DNA of 64,000 nt, from the NCBI RefSeq assembly GCF_003610995.1, contig NZ_CP032543.1, forward strand, positions 1,240,001-1,304,000, in the 5' to 3' direction. This stretch comes from Streptomyces griseus subsp. griseus. GTDB lineage: Bacteria; Actinomycetota; Actinomycetes; Streptomycetales; Streptomycetaceae. Positions within the stretch are counted from its first letter, which is position 1, and the number at the start of each line of letters is the position of its first letter. Below, one piece after another: positions 17,475 to 27,797 of this stretch. The notes below the pieces were generated by a model. The model worked only from the letters and a program-made list of their open reading frames with translations, searched no databases and was not told where the DNA came from. The position numbers and the translations under genes are program-made.

Positions 17475-17553
17475 GGAGCGGGTACCCCCTGCTGTCGGCG
17501 CTTCCCGTGCGACCGGTCGTGGTGACGTCCTCTCAGGAGCCGGGGGCGCGCGG

Positions 17554-17585
17554 GAGCCCCCGTCCGCGGTTCCGGACGGGGGCTC
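17554..17585 (-). terminator. terminator downstream of sprB
   Basis: The arms GAGCCCCCGTCCG and CGGACGGGGGCTC pair perfectly over 13 bases around a 6-base loop, about 80 bases past the sprB stop. Confidence 0.8.
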
Positions 17586-17664
17586 GTGGGCACGGACAGC
17601 TCCGGGCGTGTCCGGTGCGCGGGCCGGGGAACCCGTGCGCCGGTGGGGATACCCGGTGCGCCCG

Positions 17665-18792
<1,128 letters not shown>

Positions 18793-19614
18793 TCAGGCGT
18801 CCAGGCGGTTCCGCTCCCCCGCCGGGACCGGCACGGTGAGCGTGTTACCCGGGGGCGGGAAGGGGCAGATGAAGTGATCGGCGAAGGCGCACGGCGGCAG
18901 CAGCGCGCGGTTGAAGTCGACGTTCACGCTGCCGTCCCCGGCGGGCGCCCCGGGCCGCAGGAAGCGGAAGCGGTAGCTGCCGTTCCCGCTGGTGGCGTCG
19001 GCGAAGACGGCCCACAGCGAACCGTCCGGCTCGACGGCGACCTGGAGCGTGTGCTCGTCCCCTCCCACCGTGAAGGCGATCTCCCCGCCGAGCCCGAGAC
19101 CCCGCTCGGCCCCGTCCGCGTTGGGCACCCGTACGGCCCGCTCCTCGGCGTACGGGCGGAAGGTCCCCGGCAGCGCCCAGCCCGGGTCGTACGGGGTGGC
19201 GTCGATGGTCGAGAAGGCGCGCCGGGAGGGTGCCGCCGGGTCGAAGTCCCGTACCGCCCAGAGCCCTTCGCGGCGGAGCACCACCAGCCGCCGTCCGCCC
19301 TGCGCCACCCGGGAGTCGTCGATGGGGCCGCGGTCCGCCGAGAGCCGGACCTCGCCGGTCAGCGGCGTGCCGTCGACAACGATGCCGTCCTCCGCGGTGG
19401 CCGTCAGCACCACCTCGTCGCCGTCCTCGCGCCACTGCCCCGGGACGGCCGGAATTCGCCCTTCCGGGTGATCGGAGAGCCAGTGGGTTCCGGTCAGCGA
19501 GAGGGGGCCGTAGAGGGCCGCGACCGCGAGGACCCGCTCCTCGTGCCACCGCTGCCACTCCTGGACGGCGTCCGGCTCCCCGGCCTGCTGGTGCTGCTGT
19601 GCGTCCGTGCTCAT
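18793..19614 (-). CDS. DUF1684 domain protein, last gene of the organosulfur-type operon
   Basis: The 273-residue soluble protein fits DUF1684: an N-terminal WQRWHEERVLAVAALYGPLSLTGTHWL, a beta-rich middle with FDPAAPSRRAFSTIDATPYDP, and the family-typical end NVDFNRALLPPCAFADHFICPFPPPGNTLTVPV containing a PxC and N-x-D-x-N cluster. No catalytic role is established for the family. There is no signal peptide. Its ATG lies 4 bases after the stop of the monooxygenase gene, so it is the last gene of the eight-gene operon and may process a product of the monooxygenases. That last point is inference. Confidence 0.82.
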   Translation of the reverse strand: MSTDAQQHQQAGEPDAVQEWQRWHEERVLAVAALYGPLSLTGTHWLSDHPEGRIPAVPGQWREDGDEVVLTATAEDGIVVDGTPLTGEVRLSADRGPIDDSRVAQGGRRLVVLRREGLWAVRDFDPAAPSRRAFSTIDATPYDPGWALPGTFRPYAEERAVRVPNADGAERGLGLGGEIAFTVGGDEHTLQVAVEPDGSLWAVFADATSGNGSYRFRFLRPGAPAGDGSVNVDFNRALLPPCAFADHFICPFPPPGNTLTVPVPAGERNRLDA

Positions 19615-19618
19615 GCGA

Positions 19619-20911
19619 TCAACCTTTCCACACCGGCTCCGCGATGCCGAGGTGCGACCGCAGCGTGGAGCCGGAGTATTCGGAGCGGAATGCCCCGCTC
19701 TCCTGGAGGAGCGGGACGACCCGGTCGACGAAGTCGTCCAGACCGCCGGGGGTGAGATGCGGTACGAGGATGAAGCCGTCGGCCGCCCGCTCCTCGACGA
19801 AGGCGGTCAGCTCCGCCGCGACCGTCCGCGGCGAGCCGATGAACGACTGCCGGGTGGTCGTCTCGATGACCGTCTGCCGCAGCGAGAGCCCCTTGGCCTC
19901 GGCGATCGCACGCCACCGGGCGACGACGGCGAACGGGTCCCCGTGCAGGACCCGGCCCTTGACGAGCCCGGAGCCGATGACGGGGTCGATCGCGGGGAGC
20001 GGCCCGTCGGGGTCGTACGCGGAGAGGTCGGTGCCCCAGAGCTGCTCGGCGGCGAGGATCGCGTTCTGCGGGGAGACCTGCTGACGGCGGATCTCGTACG
20101 CCTGCTCCTGCGCCTGGGCGTCGGTGTCGCCGACCACCACGGTGACCCCGGGCATGATCTTGAGGTCGTCGGGCTTCCGCCCGTACGCGGCGAGCCGGGC
20201 CTTGACGTCGGCGTAGAAGTCGCGGCCCGCCTCCAGGGTGCCGTGCCGGGTGAAGATGATGTCGGCGGCGGAGGCGGCGAACTCCCGGCCCTCGCCGGAG
20301 TCCCCGGCCTGGATCACCACCGGGTGGCCCTGCGGGGAGCGGGGCACGGTGAACTCGCCGGAGATCGTGAACTGTCCGCCCTCGTGCGCGAAGGGGCGCG
20401 ACTCGCCGTCCGGCGTCCAGGAGTCCCACAGCTCGCGGGCGGTGGCGACGAACTCGGCGGCCCGGGTGTACCGGTCGGCGCGGTCCAGATAGCCGCCCCG
20501 GCGGAAGTTCTCCCCGGTGAAGGCGTCGGAGGAGGTCACCACGTTCCAGGCGGCGCGCCCCGCGCTGAGGTGGTCGAGGGTGGCGAGCCGGCGGGCGAGT
20601 TCGTAGGGCTCGTTGAAGGTGGCGTTCACGGTGGCGGCGAGGCCGAGCCGTTCGGTGACGGCGGCCAGCGCGTTCAGGACGGTCAGCGACTCGGGCCGGC
20701 CGACCACGTCGAGGTCGTGGACGCGGCCGTTGTGCTCGCGCAGCCGCAGCCCCTCGGCGAGGAAGAAGAAGTCGAACTTGCCGCGCTCCGCCGTCCTGGC
20801 CAGATGCACGAAGGACGAGAAGTCGATCTGGCTGCGGGAGCGGGGGTCGGCCCACACGGTGGTGGCGTTGACGCCCGGGAAGTGCGCGGCCAGATGCATG
20901 GTGCGGACCAC
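19619..20911 (-). CDS. LLM-class flavin-dependent monooxygenase, NtaA/SnaA/DszA type
   Basis: The 430-residue protein belongs to the long branch of the bacterial-luciferase superfamily: N-terminal HLAAHFPGVNATTVW, the RTAERGKFDFFFLAEGL strand, ATFNEPYELARRLATLDHLSAGRAAWNVVTS, and VIQAGDSGEGREFAA near the flavin pocket. Relatives oxidise N- or S-containing compounds (nitrilotriacetate, dibenzothiophene sulfone, S-substituted N-acetylcysteines) with reduced FMN from a separate reductase. The start is GTG 20911, 7 bases after AAGGAGG and 2 bases past the preceding stop; upstream in-frame codons lie inside that gene. No flavin reductase gene is in the operon. Confidence 0.88.
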   Translation of the reverse strand: MVRTMHLAAHFPGVNATTVWADPRSRSQIDFSSFVHLARTAERGKFDFFFLAEGLRLREHNGRVHDLDVVGRPESLTVLNALAAVTERLGLAATVNATFNEPYELARRLATLDHLSAGRAAWNVVTSSDAFTGENFRRGGYLDRADRYTRAAEFVATARELWDSWTPDGESRPFAHEGGQFTISGEFTVPRSPQGHPVVIQAGDSGEGREFAASAADIIFTRHGTLEAGRDFYADVKARLAAYGRKPDDLKIMPGVTVVVGDTDAQAQEQAYEIRRQQVSPQNAILAAEQLWGTDLSAYDPDGPLPAIDPVIGSGLVKGRVLHGDPFAVVARWRAIAEAKGLSLRQTVIETTTRQSFIGSPRTVAAELTAFVEERAADGFILVPHLTPGGLDDFVDRVVPLLQESGAFRSEYSGSTLRSHLGIAEPVWKG

Positions 20912-20913
20912 GG

Positions 20914-21990
20914 TCAGGCCTCCTTCGAAGCGGCTCTGGCGGTCGCGTAGCGGCTGGCGGGGCGGGGCAGCCCCAGGTGTTCGCGCAGGGTTCCGCCGGG
21001 ATGGAAGGTGCGGAAGAGGCTGCGGTGCTGGAGGAGGGCGACGGTGCCGTTGACGATCCTTTCGAGGTCGCGCTCGGGGGTGATGGGTGTGAGGTGGAAG
21101 CCGTCGGCGGCGCCCGACCGGTGCCACTGGGCGATGAGGTCGGCGAGGTCGACCGGGCCGCCCCGGAAGTAGGTGCCGCGCCCGGCGAGCTGGGGTCCGC
21201 TCTCCAGTCCGGGCTCGGGAGCGCTCTCGACATCGCCGAGGTCGACGGTGAGAGCGACCAGGACCCGCAGGGCGTCGGGGTCACGCCCGTGGGCCGAGGC
21301 CTTGGCGCGCAGCTCGTCCCGGAGCGCGGCGGCCTGCTCGGGGCCGGTGGCCCGGATGTGGATGACATCGGCGTGCCGGGCGGCGGCCTCTTTGGAGGGC
21401 GCGCCGACGGCGTCGATGACGGTGACGGGGTTCCCCTGGGGCGGGCGCGGCACGATGGCGGGGCCCTTCACCGTGAAGGTGGCGCCCTCGAAGTCGACGT
21501 AGTGCAGCTTCTCCCGGTCGATGAAGCGTCCGGTGGCGGTGTCCCGGATCTCCGCGTCGTCCTCCCAGCTGTCCCAGAGCCGCGCGGAGACATCGGCGAC
21601 CTCTCCGGCCTCCTGCCAGAGGGCGGCGGGCGGGGCGGCGGGGCGTCTGCCGAAGAGGCGGGCCTCCGCCTCGGTGGTGGAGACGTCGGCGTGCCAGCCG
21701 GCCCGGCCGTTGCTGACCCAGTCCAGGGAGGCGACGGCCGAGGAGACGTGGAACGGTTCGGTGTGGGTGGTGGTGACGGTGGGGACGAGGCCGATGCGGT
21801 CGGTGGCGGGCGCGACGCGGGCGAGGACCGCCAGCGCGTCGAGGCCGGGGCGGGCGAAGGAGTCGCCGAGGGTGACGTAGTCGAGGGCGCCGCCTTCGGC
21901 CAGCCGGGCGAGGCGGAGGTAGTGGCCGGCGTCGTAGTGCGGCGGGCCGCCGATCTCGGCGGCCAGGTGGAGGGGTGTACGGGCGGACAT
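20914..21990 (-). CDS. LLM-class flavin-dependent oxidoreductase (second copy, shorter)
   Basis: The 358-residue protein starts at ATG 21990 (LHLAAEIGGPPHYDAGHYL) with a GAGAGGT SD; the upstream in-frame ATG at 22047 has none. It shows the luciferase-like barrel strands GALDYVTLGDSFARPGLDAL, TDRIGLVPTVTTTHTEPFHVSSAVASLDWVSNGRAGW and PVTVIDAVGAPSKEAAA, and the C-terminal PERDLERIVNGTVALLQ. It differs enough from its neighbour to be a distinct enzyme, comparable in size and place to YtmO of Bacillus, whose operon also carries a long-type monooxygenase. It probably oxidises an organosulfur compound imported by the adjacent transporter. Confidence 0.86.
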   Translation of the reverse strand: MSARTPLHLAAEIGGPPHYDAGHYLRLARLAEGGALDYVTLGDSFARPGLDALAVLARVAPATDRIGLVPTVTTTHTEPFHVSSAVASLDWVSNGRAGWHADVSTTEAEARLFGRRPAAPPAALWQEAGEVADVSARLWDSWEDDAEIRDTATGRFIDREKLHYVDFEGATFTVKGPAIVPRPPQGNPVTVIDAVGAPSKEAAARHADVIHIRATGPEQAAALRDELRAKASAHGRDPDALRVLVALTVDLGDVESAPEPGLESGPQLAGRGTYFRGGPVDLADLIAQWHRSGAADGFHLTPITPERDLERIVNGTVALLQHRSLFRTFHPGGTLREHLGLPRPASRYATARAASKEA

Positions 21991-22132
21991 CGCGGGACCT
22001 CTCGGGTCGACGGTCGGGCGGGGGCCTCGCGGAACGGTCCTGGTCATCGGCGGTGCGAGGCCCCGTGGAGGGAGACCTGCCGGGCCTCGCGGGAGCGGCG
22101 GGGCGGTGCCGGTCCCGCGCGGCCCGGGCGGG

Positions 22133-23107
22133 TCAGCTCTTGGCCTTGGGCAGGCCGGGCGGGTTGATCTCGGACTTCTCCACGGCCTCGCCGGTCAGGC
22201 CCCAGCGCCCCAGGACCTTGCCGTACGAGCCGTCCTCGATGATGTGGTCGATCGCGGCGGCGTACGCCTTGACCAGGCCGCTGTCCTTCTTGGTGGTCGC
22301 GGCGATCTTGCCCTGGAGGCCGCCGCCGGCCCCGGAGATCTGTCCGGCGATCTCGCTCTGGCCGGCCGTCGCCACGTGGTAGGCGGCGGACGGGCTCGGG
22401 CCGAGGTGGGCGTCGATGCGGCCCGACTGGAGGGGCAGGTAGTAGTCGTTCTCCTTCTGGAAATACTTGATCTCCACGGGCTTGCGCCCGGCCTTGACGT
22501 TCTCCTCGCTCCACTCGACGAGGATCTTCTCCTGGTTGGTGCCGGAGGAGACCGAGATCGTCCTGCCGGCGACATCGGCGGGGCCGTTCACCTTCCAGCC
22601 GGAGCCCTTCCTGGCCTCGAAGGCGATGTTGTCCAGGCGGTAGGTGGCGAAGTCGTACTTCTCCTTGCGCTCCTCGGTCACGGTGACGTTGGAGAGGACG
22701 GCGTCGAACTTGGAGCTGTCCAGGCCGACGAAGAGGTTCTCCCAGGAGACCTGCTCGAACTCCGGCTTCAGCCCCAGGGTGTCGGCGACGAGGGTGGCGA
22801 TGTCGATCTCGGAGCCGATCCGGGTCCTGTCGTCGGTGGCGTAGAAGCCGAGCGGCGGCACGGCGTCCGCGCTCGCCCCGATCTTCAGGGTGCCGCGCTT
22901 GCGGATCGCCTCGGGTACGAGGTCGGCGACGGCGTCCACCTTCTTGCCTCTGAGGCGGTCCTGGTCGGGACCGGTGTTGATCCCGGTGTCCTTCTTGCCC
23001 TTGGCGGCGGCCACGTCGGTGGAGGCGTCGGAGTTGCCGCAGGCGGTGAGCAGTCCGGTGGCGGTGAGGGTGGCGAGGGCGAGGGTGATGCTGCGGCGGA
23101 CGGACAC
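22133..23107 (-). CDS. ABC transporter substrate-binding lipoprotein (amino-acid type), operon copy
   Basis: The 324-residue precursor has a lipoprotein signal (VRRSITLALATLTATG then lipobox LTAC). The mature part is an SBP_bac_3 fold: IRKRGTLKIGASADAVPPLGF, IGSEIDIATLVADTLGL, VGLDSSKFDAVLSNVTVTEERK and the typical C-terminus GSYGKVLGRWGL. This family binds amino acids such as cystine, glutamine or arginine. The GTG at 23107 is preceded by AGGAG at 7 bases. It lies directly after the ATPase gene and before the monooxygenases, and is one of two binding proteins in the cluster, as in the Bacillus TcyJ/TcyK pair. Confidence 0.9.
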   Translation of the reverse strand: MSVRRSITLALATLTATGLLTACGNSDASTDVAAAKGKKDTGINTGPDQDRLRGKKVDAVADLVPEAIRKRGTLKIGASADAVPPLGFYATDDRTRIGSEIDIATLVADTLGLKPEFEQVSWENLFVGLDSSKFDAVLSNVTVTEERKEKYDFATYRLDNIAFEARKGSGWKVNGPADVAGRTISVSSGTNQEKILVEWSEENVKAGRKPVEIKYFQKENDYYLPLQSGRIDAHLGPSPSAAYHVATAGQSEIAGQISGAGGGLQGKIAATTKKDSGLVKAYAAAIDHIIEDGSYGKVLGRWGLTGEAVEKSEINPPGLPKAKS

Positions 23108-23156
23108 GTACGTACTCCTCGTGGACGGTGCGGATGGGTGGGGCGGGAAGGGCGGT

Positions 23157-23930
23157 TCAGAGAACCTTGGAGAGGAACGCTCTGGTGCGTTCCTGGGCCG
23201 GGTGGTCCAGGACGTCGGCGGGCGTGCCCTGTTCGACGATCCGGCCCTCGTCCATGAAGACGACGGTGTCGGCGACCTCACGGGCGAAGCCGATCTCGTG
23301 GGTGACGACGATCATCGTGGTGCCGCCGTGCGCCAGGTCCTTGATGACGTCGAGGACCTCGCCGACGAGCTCCGGGTCCAGTGCGGACGTCGGCTCGTCG
23401 AAGAGCAGGAGCCTGGGCTCCAGCGCCAGGGCGCGGGCGATGGCGACGCGCTGCTGCTGGCCGCCGGAGAGCTGGGCGGGATAGGCGGAGGCCTTGTCGG
23501 CGAGCCCGACCCGGGCGAGCAGCTTCTCCGCCGCCTCGACGGCCTCCTTGCGGGGGCGGCGCAGCGCGGAGACGGGCGCCTCGATGATGTTCTCCACCAC
23601 GGTGAGGTGGGGGAAGAGGTTGAAGTTCTGGAAGACGAACCCGATCTTGGTGCGCTGGCGCAGCACCTCGCGCTCGCGGAGTTCGTAGAGCTTGTTGCCG
23701 TCCCTGCGGTAGCCGACGAGGGTGCCGTCGACGCTGATCCAGCCCTGGTCGACCTTCTCCAGGTGGTTGATGGTGCGCAGCAGGGTGGACTTGCCGGAGC
23801 CGGAGGGGCCGAGGATGACGGTGACCTCGCCGGGCCGCACGGACAGGTCGACGCCGCGCAGCACCTCCAGGGAGCCGAAGTTCTTGTGTACGGAGCGGAT
23901 CTCGACCATGGCTTCGCTGGGTGCGCTCAT
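23157..23930 (-). CDS. amino-acid ABC transporter ATP-binding protein
   Basis: The 257-residue ATPase has Walker [10 protein letters not shown] at about 41-49, Q-loop [16 protein letters not shown], signature LSGGQQQR, Walker [16 protein letters not shown] and switch VVTHE. This is the GlnQ/HisP-type ATPase that powers amino-acid importers. ATG 23930 overlaps the stop of the permease gene by ATGA. It is the only ATPase gene in the cluster, so it probably serves both permeases. Confidence 0.95.
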   Translation of the reverse strand: MSAPSEAMVEIRSVHKNFGSLEVLRGVDLSVRPGEVTVILGPSGSGKSTLLRTINHLEKVDQGWISVDGTLVGYRRDGNKLYELREREVLRQRTKIGFVFQNFNLFPHLTVVENIIEAPVSALRRPRKEAVEAAEKLLARVGLADKASAYPAQLSGGQQQRVAIARALALEPRLLLFDEPTSALDPELVGEVLDVIKDLAHGGTTMIVVTHEIGFAREVADTVVFMDEGRIVEQGTPADVLDHPAQERTRAFLSKVL

Positions 23931-24844
23931 CGCACGGCCCCCTTGGAGTAGTGGCGTTCGACGTAGAACTGGATGATCGAGAGGGCGGTGGTCAGGAGGA
24001 TGTACCAGGCGGTGGCGACCATCAGCAGGGGGACGACGCGGCCGCTGCGGCCGTAGACGACCTGCACCTGGTAGAAGAGTTCGCCGATCGCCATGACGGA
24101 GACGATCGAGGTGCCCTTGAAGAGCGAGATGATCTCGTTGGCCGCGTTGGGCAGGATGGAGCGCATCGCCTGCGGGAGCACGATCCGGCGCAGCTGCCGG
24201 AACTTGGGGATGCCGAGGGCGGCCGCCGCCTCCAGCTGCCCGCCGCCGACGGCCAGTACGCCACCGCGTACGATCTCCGCCGCGTACGCCGCCTGGTGCA
24301 GGGCGAGCCCGAGGACGGCCGCGCTGACCGCGCCCACCAGGTTCATCGTGTCGAAGGTGAAGAAGCCCGGCCCGAACGGGATGCCGAACGTCAACTCCTT
24401 GTACAGATAGGCCAGGTTGAACCAGAACAGCAGCTGCACGATGAGCGGGATGGACCGGAAAGCCCAGATGTAGCCGTACGCGACCGTCCGCAGGAACGGG
24501 CTGGCCGACAGCCGCATGAACGCCAGCACGATGCCGAGCGCGAAACCGAGGACCGTGCCGTAGAAGGTCAGCTGGAGGGTGAGCCAGACGGCCTTGAGGA
24601 TGACCGGCGCGGTGAAGAACCGCGCGAAGACGTCCCATTCCCACCCCGGGTTGGTGACCAGCCCGTTGACGAACTGGGCGACCAGGACCGCGGTCACGGC
24701 GACGGCGACCCAGCGCCAGGGGTGGCGGGCCGGGACGACGGTCAGCTCCCCGTAGTCGGTGCCGGGGCCGGCGGTTCTCCCGGGGGGCGGGCCGTCGGGG
24801 GTCCCGGCGGCTGGATCGATGGGTGGATCGCTGGTCAGCGACAT
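23927..24844 (-). CDS. amino-acid ABC transporter permease (copy 1)
   Basis: The 305-residue membrane protein has a cytoplasmic Pro/Gly-rich N-terminus of about 42 residues, five or so hydrophobic segments and the EAA loop [22 protein letters not shown] that contacts the ATPase. HisM/GlnP-family permeases share [15 protein letters not shown] and [16 protein letters not shown]. The ATG at 24844 follows AAGGA. The gene starts 46 bases after the FAD-protein stop and is ATGA-coupled to the ATPase gene. Confidence 0.93.
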   Translation of the reverse strand: MSLTSDPPIDPAAGTPDGPPPGRTAGPGTDYGELTVVPARHPWRWVAVAVTAVLVAQFVNGLVTNPGWEWDVFARFFTAPVILKAVWLTLQLTFYGTVLGFALGIVLAFMRLSASPFLRTVAYGYIWAFRSIPLIVQLLFWFNLAYLYKELTFGIPFGPGFFTFDTMNLVGAVSAAVLGLALHQAAYAAEIVRGGVLAVGGGQLEAAAALGIPKFRQLRRIVLPQAMRSILPNAANEIISLFKGTSIVSVMAIGELFYQVQVVYGRSGRVVPLLMVATAWYILLTTALSIIQFYVERHYSKGAVR

Positions 24845-24890
24845 GGCGGGGTTCCTTGGGAGCGGTGGTACGGGAAGGTCTGCGGCGGAT

Positions 24891-26732
24891 TCAGGAGGCG
24901 AGGCGGCCGTGACAGGAGAGGTCGCGCAGGAAGGAGAGCGCGGCGCGGGCCGCCGCGTCGTTCTGCCGGAAGGCGGGTCCGCCGGTACGGGGGCGGGTGA
25001 AGGCCCCGCTGTTGCGGGCCGTGGTGAACGGGCCGAGCGCGAAGCGGCGCGGGTGCGGGATGCCCTCGCGGTCGACGATGCGGCTGTCGCCCGGGTCCAC
25101 GGAGAGCAGCCCCGTCTCGGTGACGGCGGCCCCGCCCTCGTACAGGGTGCGCAGCAGCGGGCTGGCGGTGTGCCGCAGCGAGGGGTCCGGGAGGCGGGCC
25201 TCGACCAGGGCGCGGGCCTCGGTGTGCTCGCCGGGCACGGTGGCGGCGCTCGCCCGGAAGACGCCGCGCTCCTCGTCGGCCTCGACGGCGACGGAGGCCC
25301 CGAGGAAGCGGACGACGCCGGCCCGGGAGAGGGCGAGGAGCTGTTCCAGCCGGGGTCCCGGCGGGCCGGAGGCGAGGTAGCTGAAGAAGCCGTGCCACCA
25401 GTCGCCGATGTCGCCGAGCCGGATGAGCTGGGCGTAGGCGGAGAGCAGCCCGAGGAAGACCGCCAGATCCGCGCTGTGGCGCGGGTCGTGACGGCGGGTC
25501 AGATCGGCGGTGATGTAGTCGCGCAGCCCTTCCTGAAGCGCTTCGGCACTCTCGTACGTCACCCCGTCCAGCGGCCGGTCGAGTGCGTCCAGGTCCAGCC
25601 GGTCGGCGGGGTCGGGTACGGCACCGGCGACCAGGTCGGCCAGTTCGGGCGAGCCGGGGTCGGCAGCGGCGTACTTCGCGTCGAAGACCTCGGGGTCCAG
25701 GGCGGTGCGCTCGGGGTGGGCGGTGAACAGCCGGTGGTAGTGGGCGTGACCGAGCTCCTTGGCGACCAGCGGCCACACATCGCGCCGGAAGTCGAGGGGG
25801 CCGGGGCGGCTGAGCAGTCCGTCGGCCCAGGCCGGGGTCAAGTAACGGGGCAGGGGCGGGCGTTCACCGGTCCAGGGGTAGCCGATCTTCGAGTGGTACG
25901 GGACCCCGCGCCGCGATCCCACGTACAGCACGGGCTCGCGCCCCGAGGGCACGTAGACGCCGTTCTCGTGGCGGCCGCCGCGCCCCTCGGTGAGCAGGAC
26001 CATCAGGTCGATGAAGGCGAGGCCGAAGCCCCGGACGATGACCGGTTCGCCGGCGGGCAGTGCGGTGAGGTCGGTGTCGGCGGTGAAGTCGGGCGGCAGG
26101 TGGACGAGCCCGTGCCGCGCCGCGAAACGGCTCAACTCGGCTTGCTCCGGCTCCTGTTCCGCGTCCAGATGGCCCACGGTGAGGACGACGAGGTCGGCGA
26201 GGAGCGGCTCGGTGCGGTCCTTGAGGCGCACGCGCTGGCGGGAGCCGCGCGGTCCGGTGACGGCGAGGGCGGTGGTGCGGTGCTCGTGGACGGTGACGGA
26301 GGGCGGCAGGGCCGCCAGGGCGCGCTGGTAGGTCCAGCGCAGATAGGCGCTCTGGAGCCGCCGGCTGGGGAAGTCCTGGCCGGTGAGGCCGTGTATCTCG
26401 GCGAGGACGGCGGGCTCGGAGTCGGGGGTGACGCGCCCGGCGCGGACGTCCTCGGCCCAGGCGTGCAGGGCGGGGCCCGCCACGACCGGTCCGGCCAGCT
26501 CCACCGTCTCGTCGGTGAACATGGTGACGTCCTCGGCCATGGAGTTCATCCAGAGCAGCGGTGACTGGTCCGGCCGCCAGATCCGTCCGCCGCCGGCCGG
26601 GTAGGGGTCGACGAGATGGACGTCCAGGGGCCGATCCCCGTACAGCTCAAGGGCGTTGGCGGCGATGCGCTCGATGACGCCGGTGCCGCGCGGACCGCCG
26701 CCTATCACCACGAGGGTGGGTGCCGCGCTCAT
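24891..26732 (-). CDS. FAD/NAD(P)-binding protein inside the transporter operon
   Basis: The 613-residue soluble protein starts with a dinucleotide fold, TLVVIGGGPRGTGVIERI (GxGxxG-like, residues 6-23), then LLWMNSMAEDVTMFTD and, at about 190-200, LVVLTVGHLD. It matches the FAD/NAD(P)-binding family (NAD_binding_9-like) related to N-hydroxylases; a second motif VIVRGFGLAFIDL sits near 240. Its substrate is unknown. It is ATGA-coupled to the upstream permease and 46 bases from the downstream one. Its place between two permease genes is unusual and suggests a redox or N-/S-oxygenation step tied to import. Confidence 0.85.
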   Translation of the reverse strand: MSAAPTLVVIGGGPRGTGVIERIAANALELYGDRPLDVHLVDPYPAGGGRIWRPDQSPLLWMNSMAEDVTMFTDETVELAGPVVAGPALHAWAEDVRAGRVTPDSEPAVLAEIHGLTGQDFPSRRLQSAYLRWTYQRALAALPPSVTVHEHRTTALAVTGPRGSRQRVRLKDRTEPLLADLVVLTVGHLDAEQEPEQAELSRFAARHGLVHLPPDFTADTDLTALPAGEPVIVRGFGLAFIDLMVLLTEGRGGRHENGVYVPSGREPVLYVGSRRGVPYHSKIGYPWTGERPPLPRYLTPAWADGLLSRPGPLDFRRDVWPLVAKELGHAHYHRLFTAHPERTALDPEVFDAKYAAADPGSPELADLVAGAVPDPADRLDLDALDRPLDGVTYESAEALQEGLRDYITADLTRRHDPRHSADLAVFLGLLSAYAQLIRLGDIGDWWHGFFSYLASGPPGPRLEQLLALSRAGVVRFLGASVAVEADEERGVFRASAATVPGEHTEARALVEARLPDPSLRHTASPLLRTLYEGGAAVTETGLLSVDPGDSRIVDREGIPHPRRFALGPFTTARNSGAFTRPRTGGPAFRQNDAAARAALSFLRDLSCHGRLAS

Positions 26733-27526
26733 CGGACGCCCGCCGTGCCACGGGCGTAGTAGCGCTCCACATAGCGCTGGCCGATGCTCAGCAGGGAGGT
26801 GACCGCCGCGTACCAGAGGGTGGCGACGAGGAGCAGCGGGATGACCTCGTACGTGCGGTGGTAGACCAGCTGGACGGAGTAGAGCAGGTCCTGCACGGCG
26901 ATGATGCTGACGATGGAGGTGCCCTTGAGGGTGCCGATCAGCATGTTCCCGGCCGGCGGGACGATGGAGCGCATCGCCTGCGGCAGCACGATCCGCCGGA
27001 AGCGGCGCCAGGGCCCGAGCCCCAGGGACTGGGCCGCCTCCACCTGGCCGCGCTCCACGGAGAGGATCCCGCCGCGGACGACCTCGGCGGCGTACGCGGC
27101 CTCGTGCAGGGTCAGCCCGATGACGGCGATGGCGACCGGGCCGAGGAGGGTGACCGTGGAGACGCCGAAGATCTGCGGGTACAGGGCGCCGATGTTGAAC
27201 CAGAACAGCAGCTGGACCAGGATCGGCGTGGACCGGAAGAGCCAGACGTACCCCCAGCTGACCGCCTGGAGAACGGGGTTGCCCGAGAGCCGCAGCACGG
27301 CGAGGAGCGCCCCGAGCGCGAAGCCGAGCACCATGACGACCGCGGTGAGCCACAGGGTGAGCCAGAGCCCGCGCAGGACGGTCGCGGTGGCGAAGTAGGA
27401 GGCCACCACGTCCCACTGGAAGGCCTCGTTGCGGATGACCGAGTCCAGCGCCAGCGCGAGGAGGGCCAGGACGGCAACTGCCGCTGCCCAGCGGCCCGTT
27501 CGGCGTACGGGGACGATACGGGGCAC
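26729..27526 (-). CDS. amino-acid ABC transporter permease (copy 2), first gene of the operon
   Basis: The 265-residue protein resembles copy 1 ([22 protein letters not shown] segment, EAA loop [22 protein letters not shown]). The only canonical in-frame start before the upstream stop is GTG 27526, which has no SD. The in-frame DNA further upstream reads STEPSHAPADR...SAPVRNDGDSA with strongly G/C-ending codons, like the soluble N-terminal extension of copy 1, but it contains no ATG, GTG or TTG back to a TGA at about 27648. The true start may therefore be a rare codon (an ATC lies in the right place), or an indel may be present. Confidence 0.85.
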   Translation of the reverse strand: MPRIVPVRRTGRWAAAVAVLALLALALDSVIRNEAFQWDVVASYFATATVLRGLWLTLWLTAVVMVLGFALGALLAVLRLSGNPVLQAVSWGYVWLFRSTPILVQLLFWFNIGALYPQIFGVSTVTLLGPVAIAVIGLTLHEAAYAAEVVRGGILSVERGQVEAAQSLGLGPWRRFRRIVLPQAMRSIVPPAGNMLIGTLKGTSIVSIIAVQDLLYSVQLVYHRTYEVIPLLLVATLWYAAVTSLLSIGQRYVERYYARGTAGVR

Positions 27527-27696
27527 CGCGCTGTCGCCGTCGTTGCGGACGGGGGCGGAGCGGAGGACGAGGGAGGCAGCAGATCGGTCTGCGGGGGCAT
27601 GCGAGGGCTCCGTGGATGCTGAGATCGAACACGGGGCGTACCTTCACACCGGAGAACCACACGCGGACCGGGCCCCTCAGCGCCGGTCCGCCTCCG

Positions 27697-27726
27697 AGGT
27701 AAGCGGTGAACTCGGGACGTTGTCAA
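27697..27726 (-). promoter_or_regulatory. promoter of the organosulfur-type operon
   Basis: Reading the minus strand, a perfect TTGACA (complement of 27721-27726) is followed after 18 bases by TTACCT (complement of 27697-27702). It faces the permease 2 gene. Confidence 0.55.
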
Positions 27727-27762
27727 GCCTGTCCACACTCTGAGCCGTATGTCTCACGTCAG

Positions 27763-27791
27763 TTGACGCGCACCCGGATGCCTGTTCCACT
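27763..27791 (+). promoter_or_regulatory. promoter of the leader peptide / binding-protein transcript
   Basis: TTGACG (27763-27768), a 17-base gap and TCCACT (27786-27791) end 6 bases before the leader ATG at 27798. This would start a leaderless transcript at the leader ORF itself. The -10 match is only partial. Confidence 0.45.
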
Positions 27792-27797
27792 GGCCCC

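Noticed and set aside
27600..27738. Alternative ATG frames upstream of permease 2 (MPPQTDLLPPSSS...)
   Set aside because: They are out of frame with the permease and would need an indel to join it; mentioned only as an alternative explanation.
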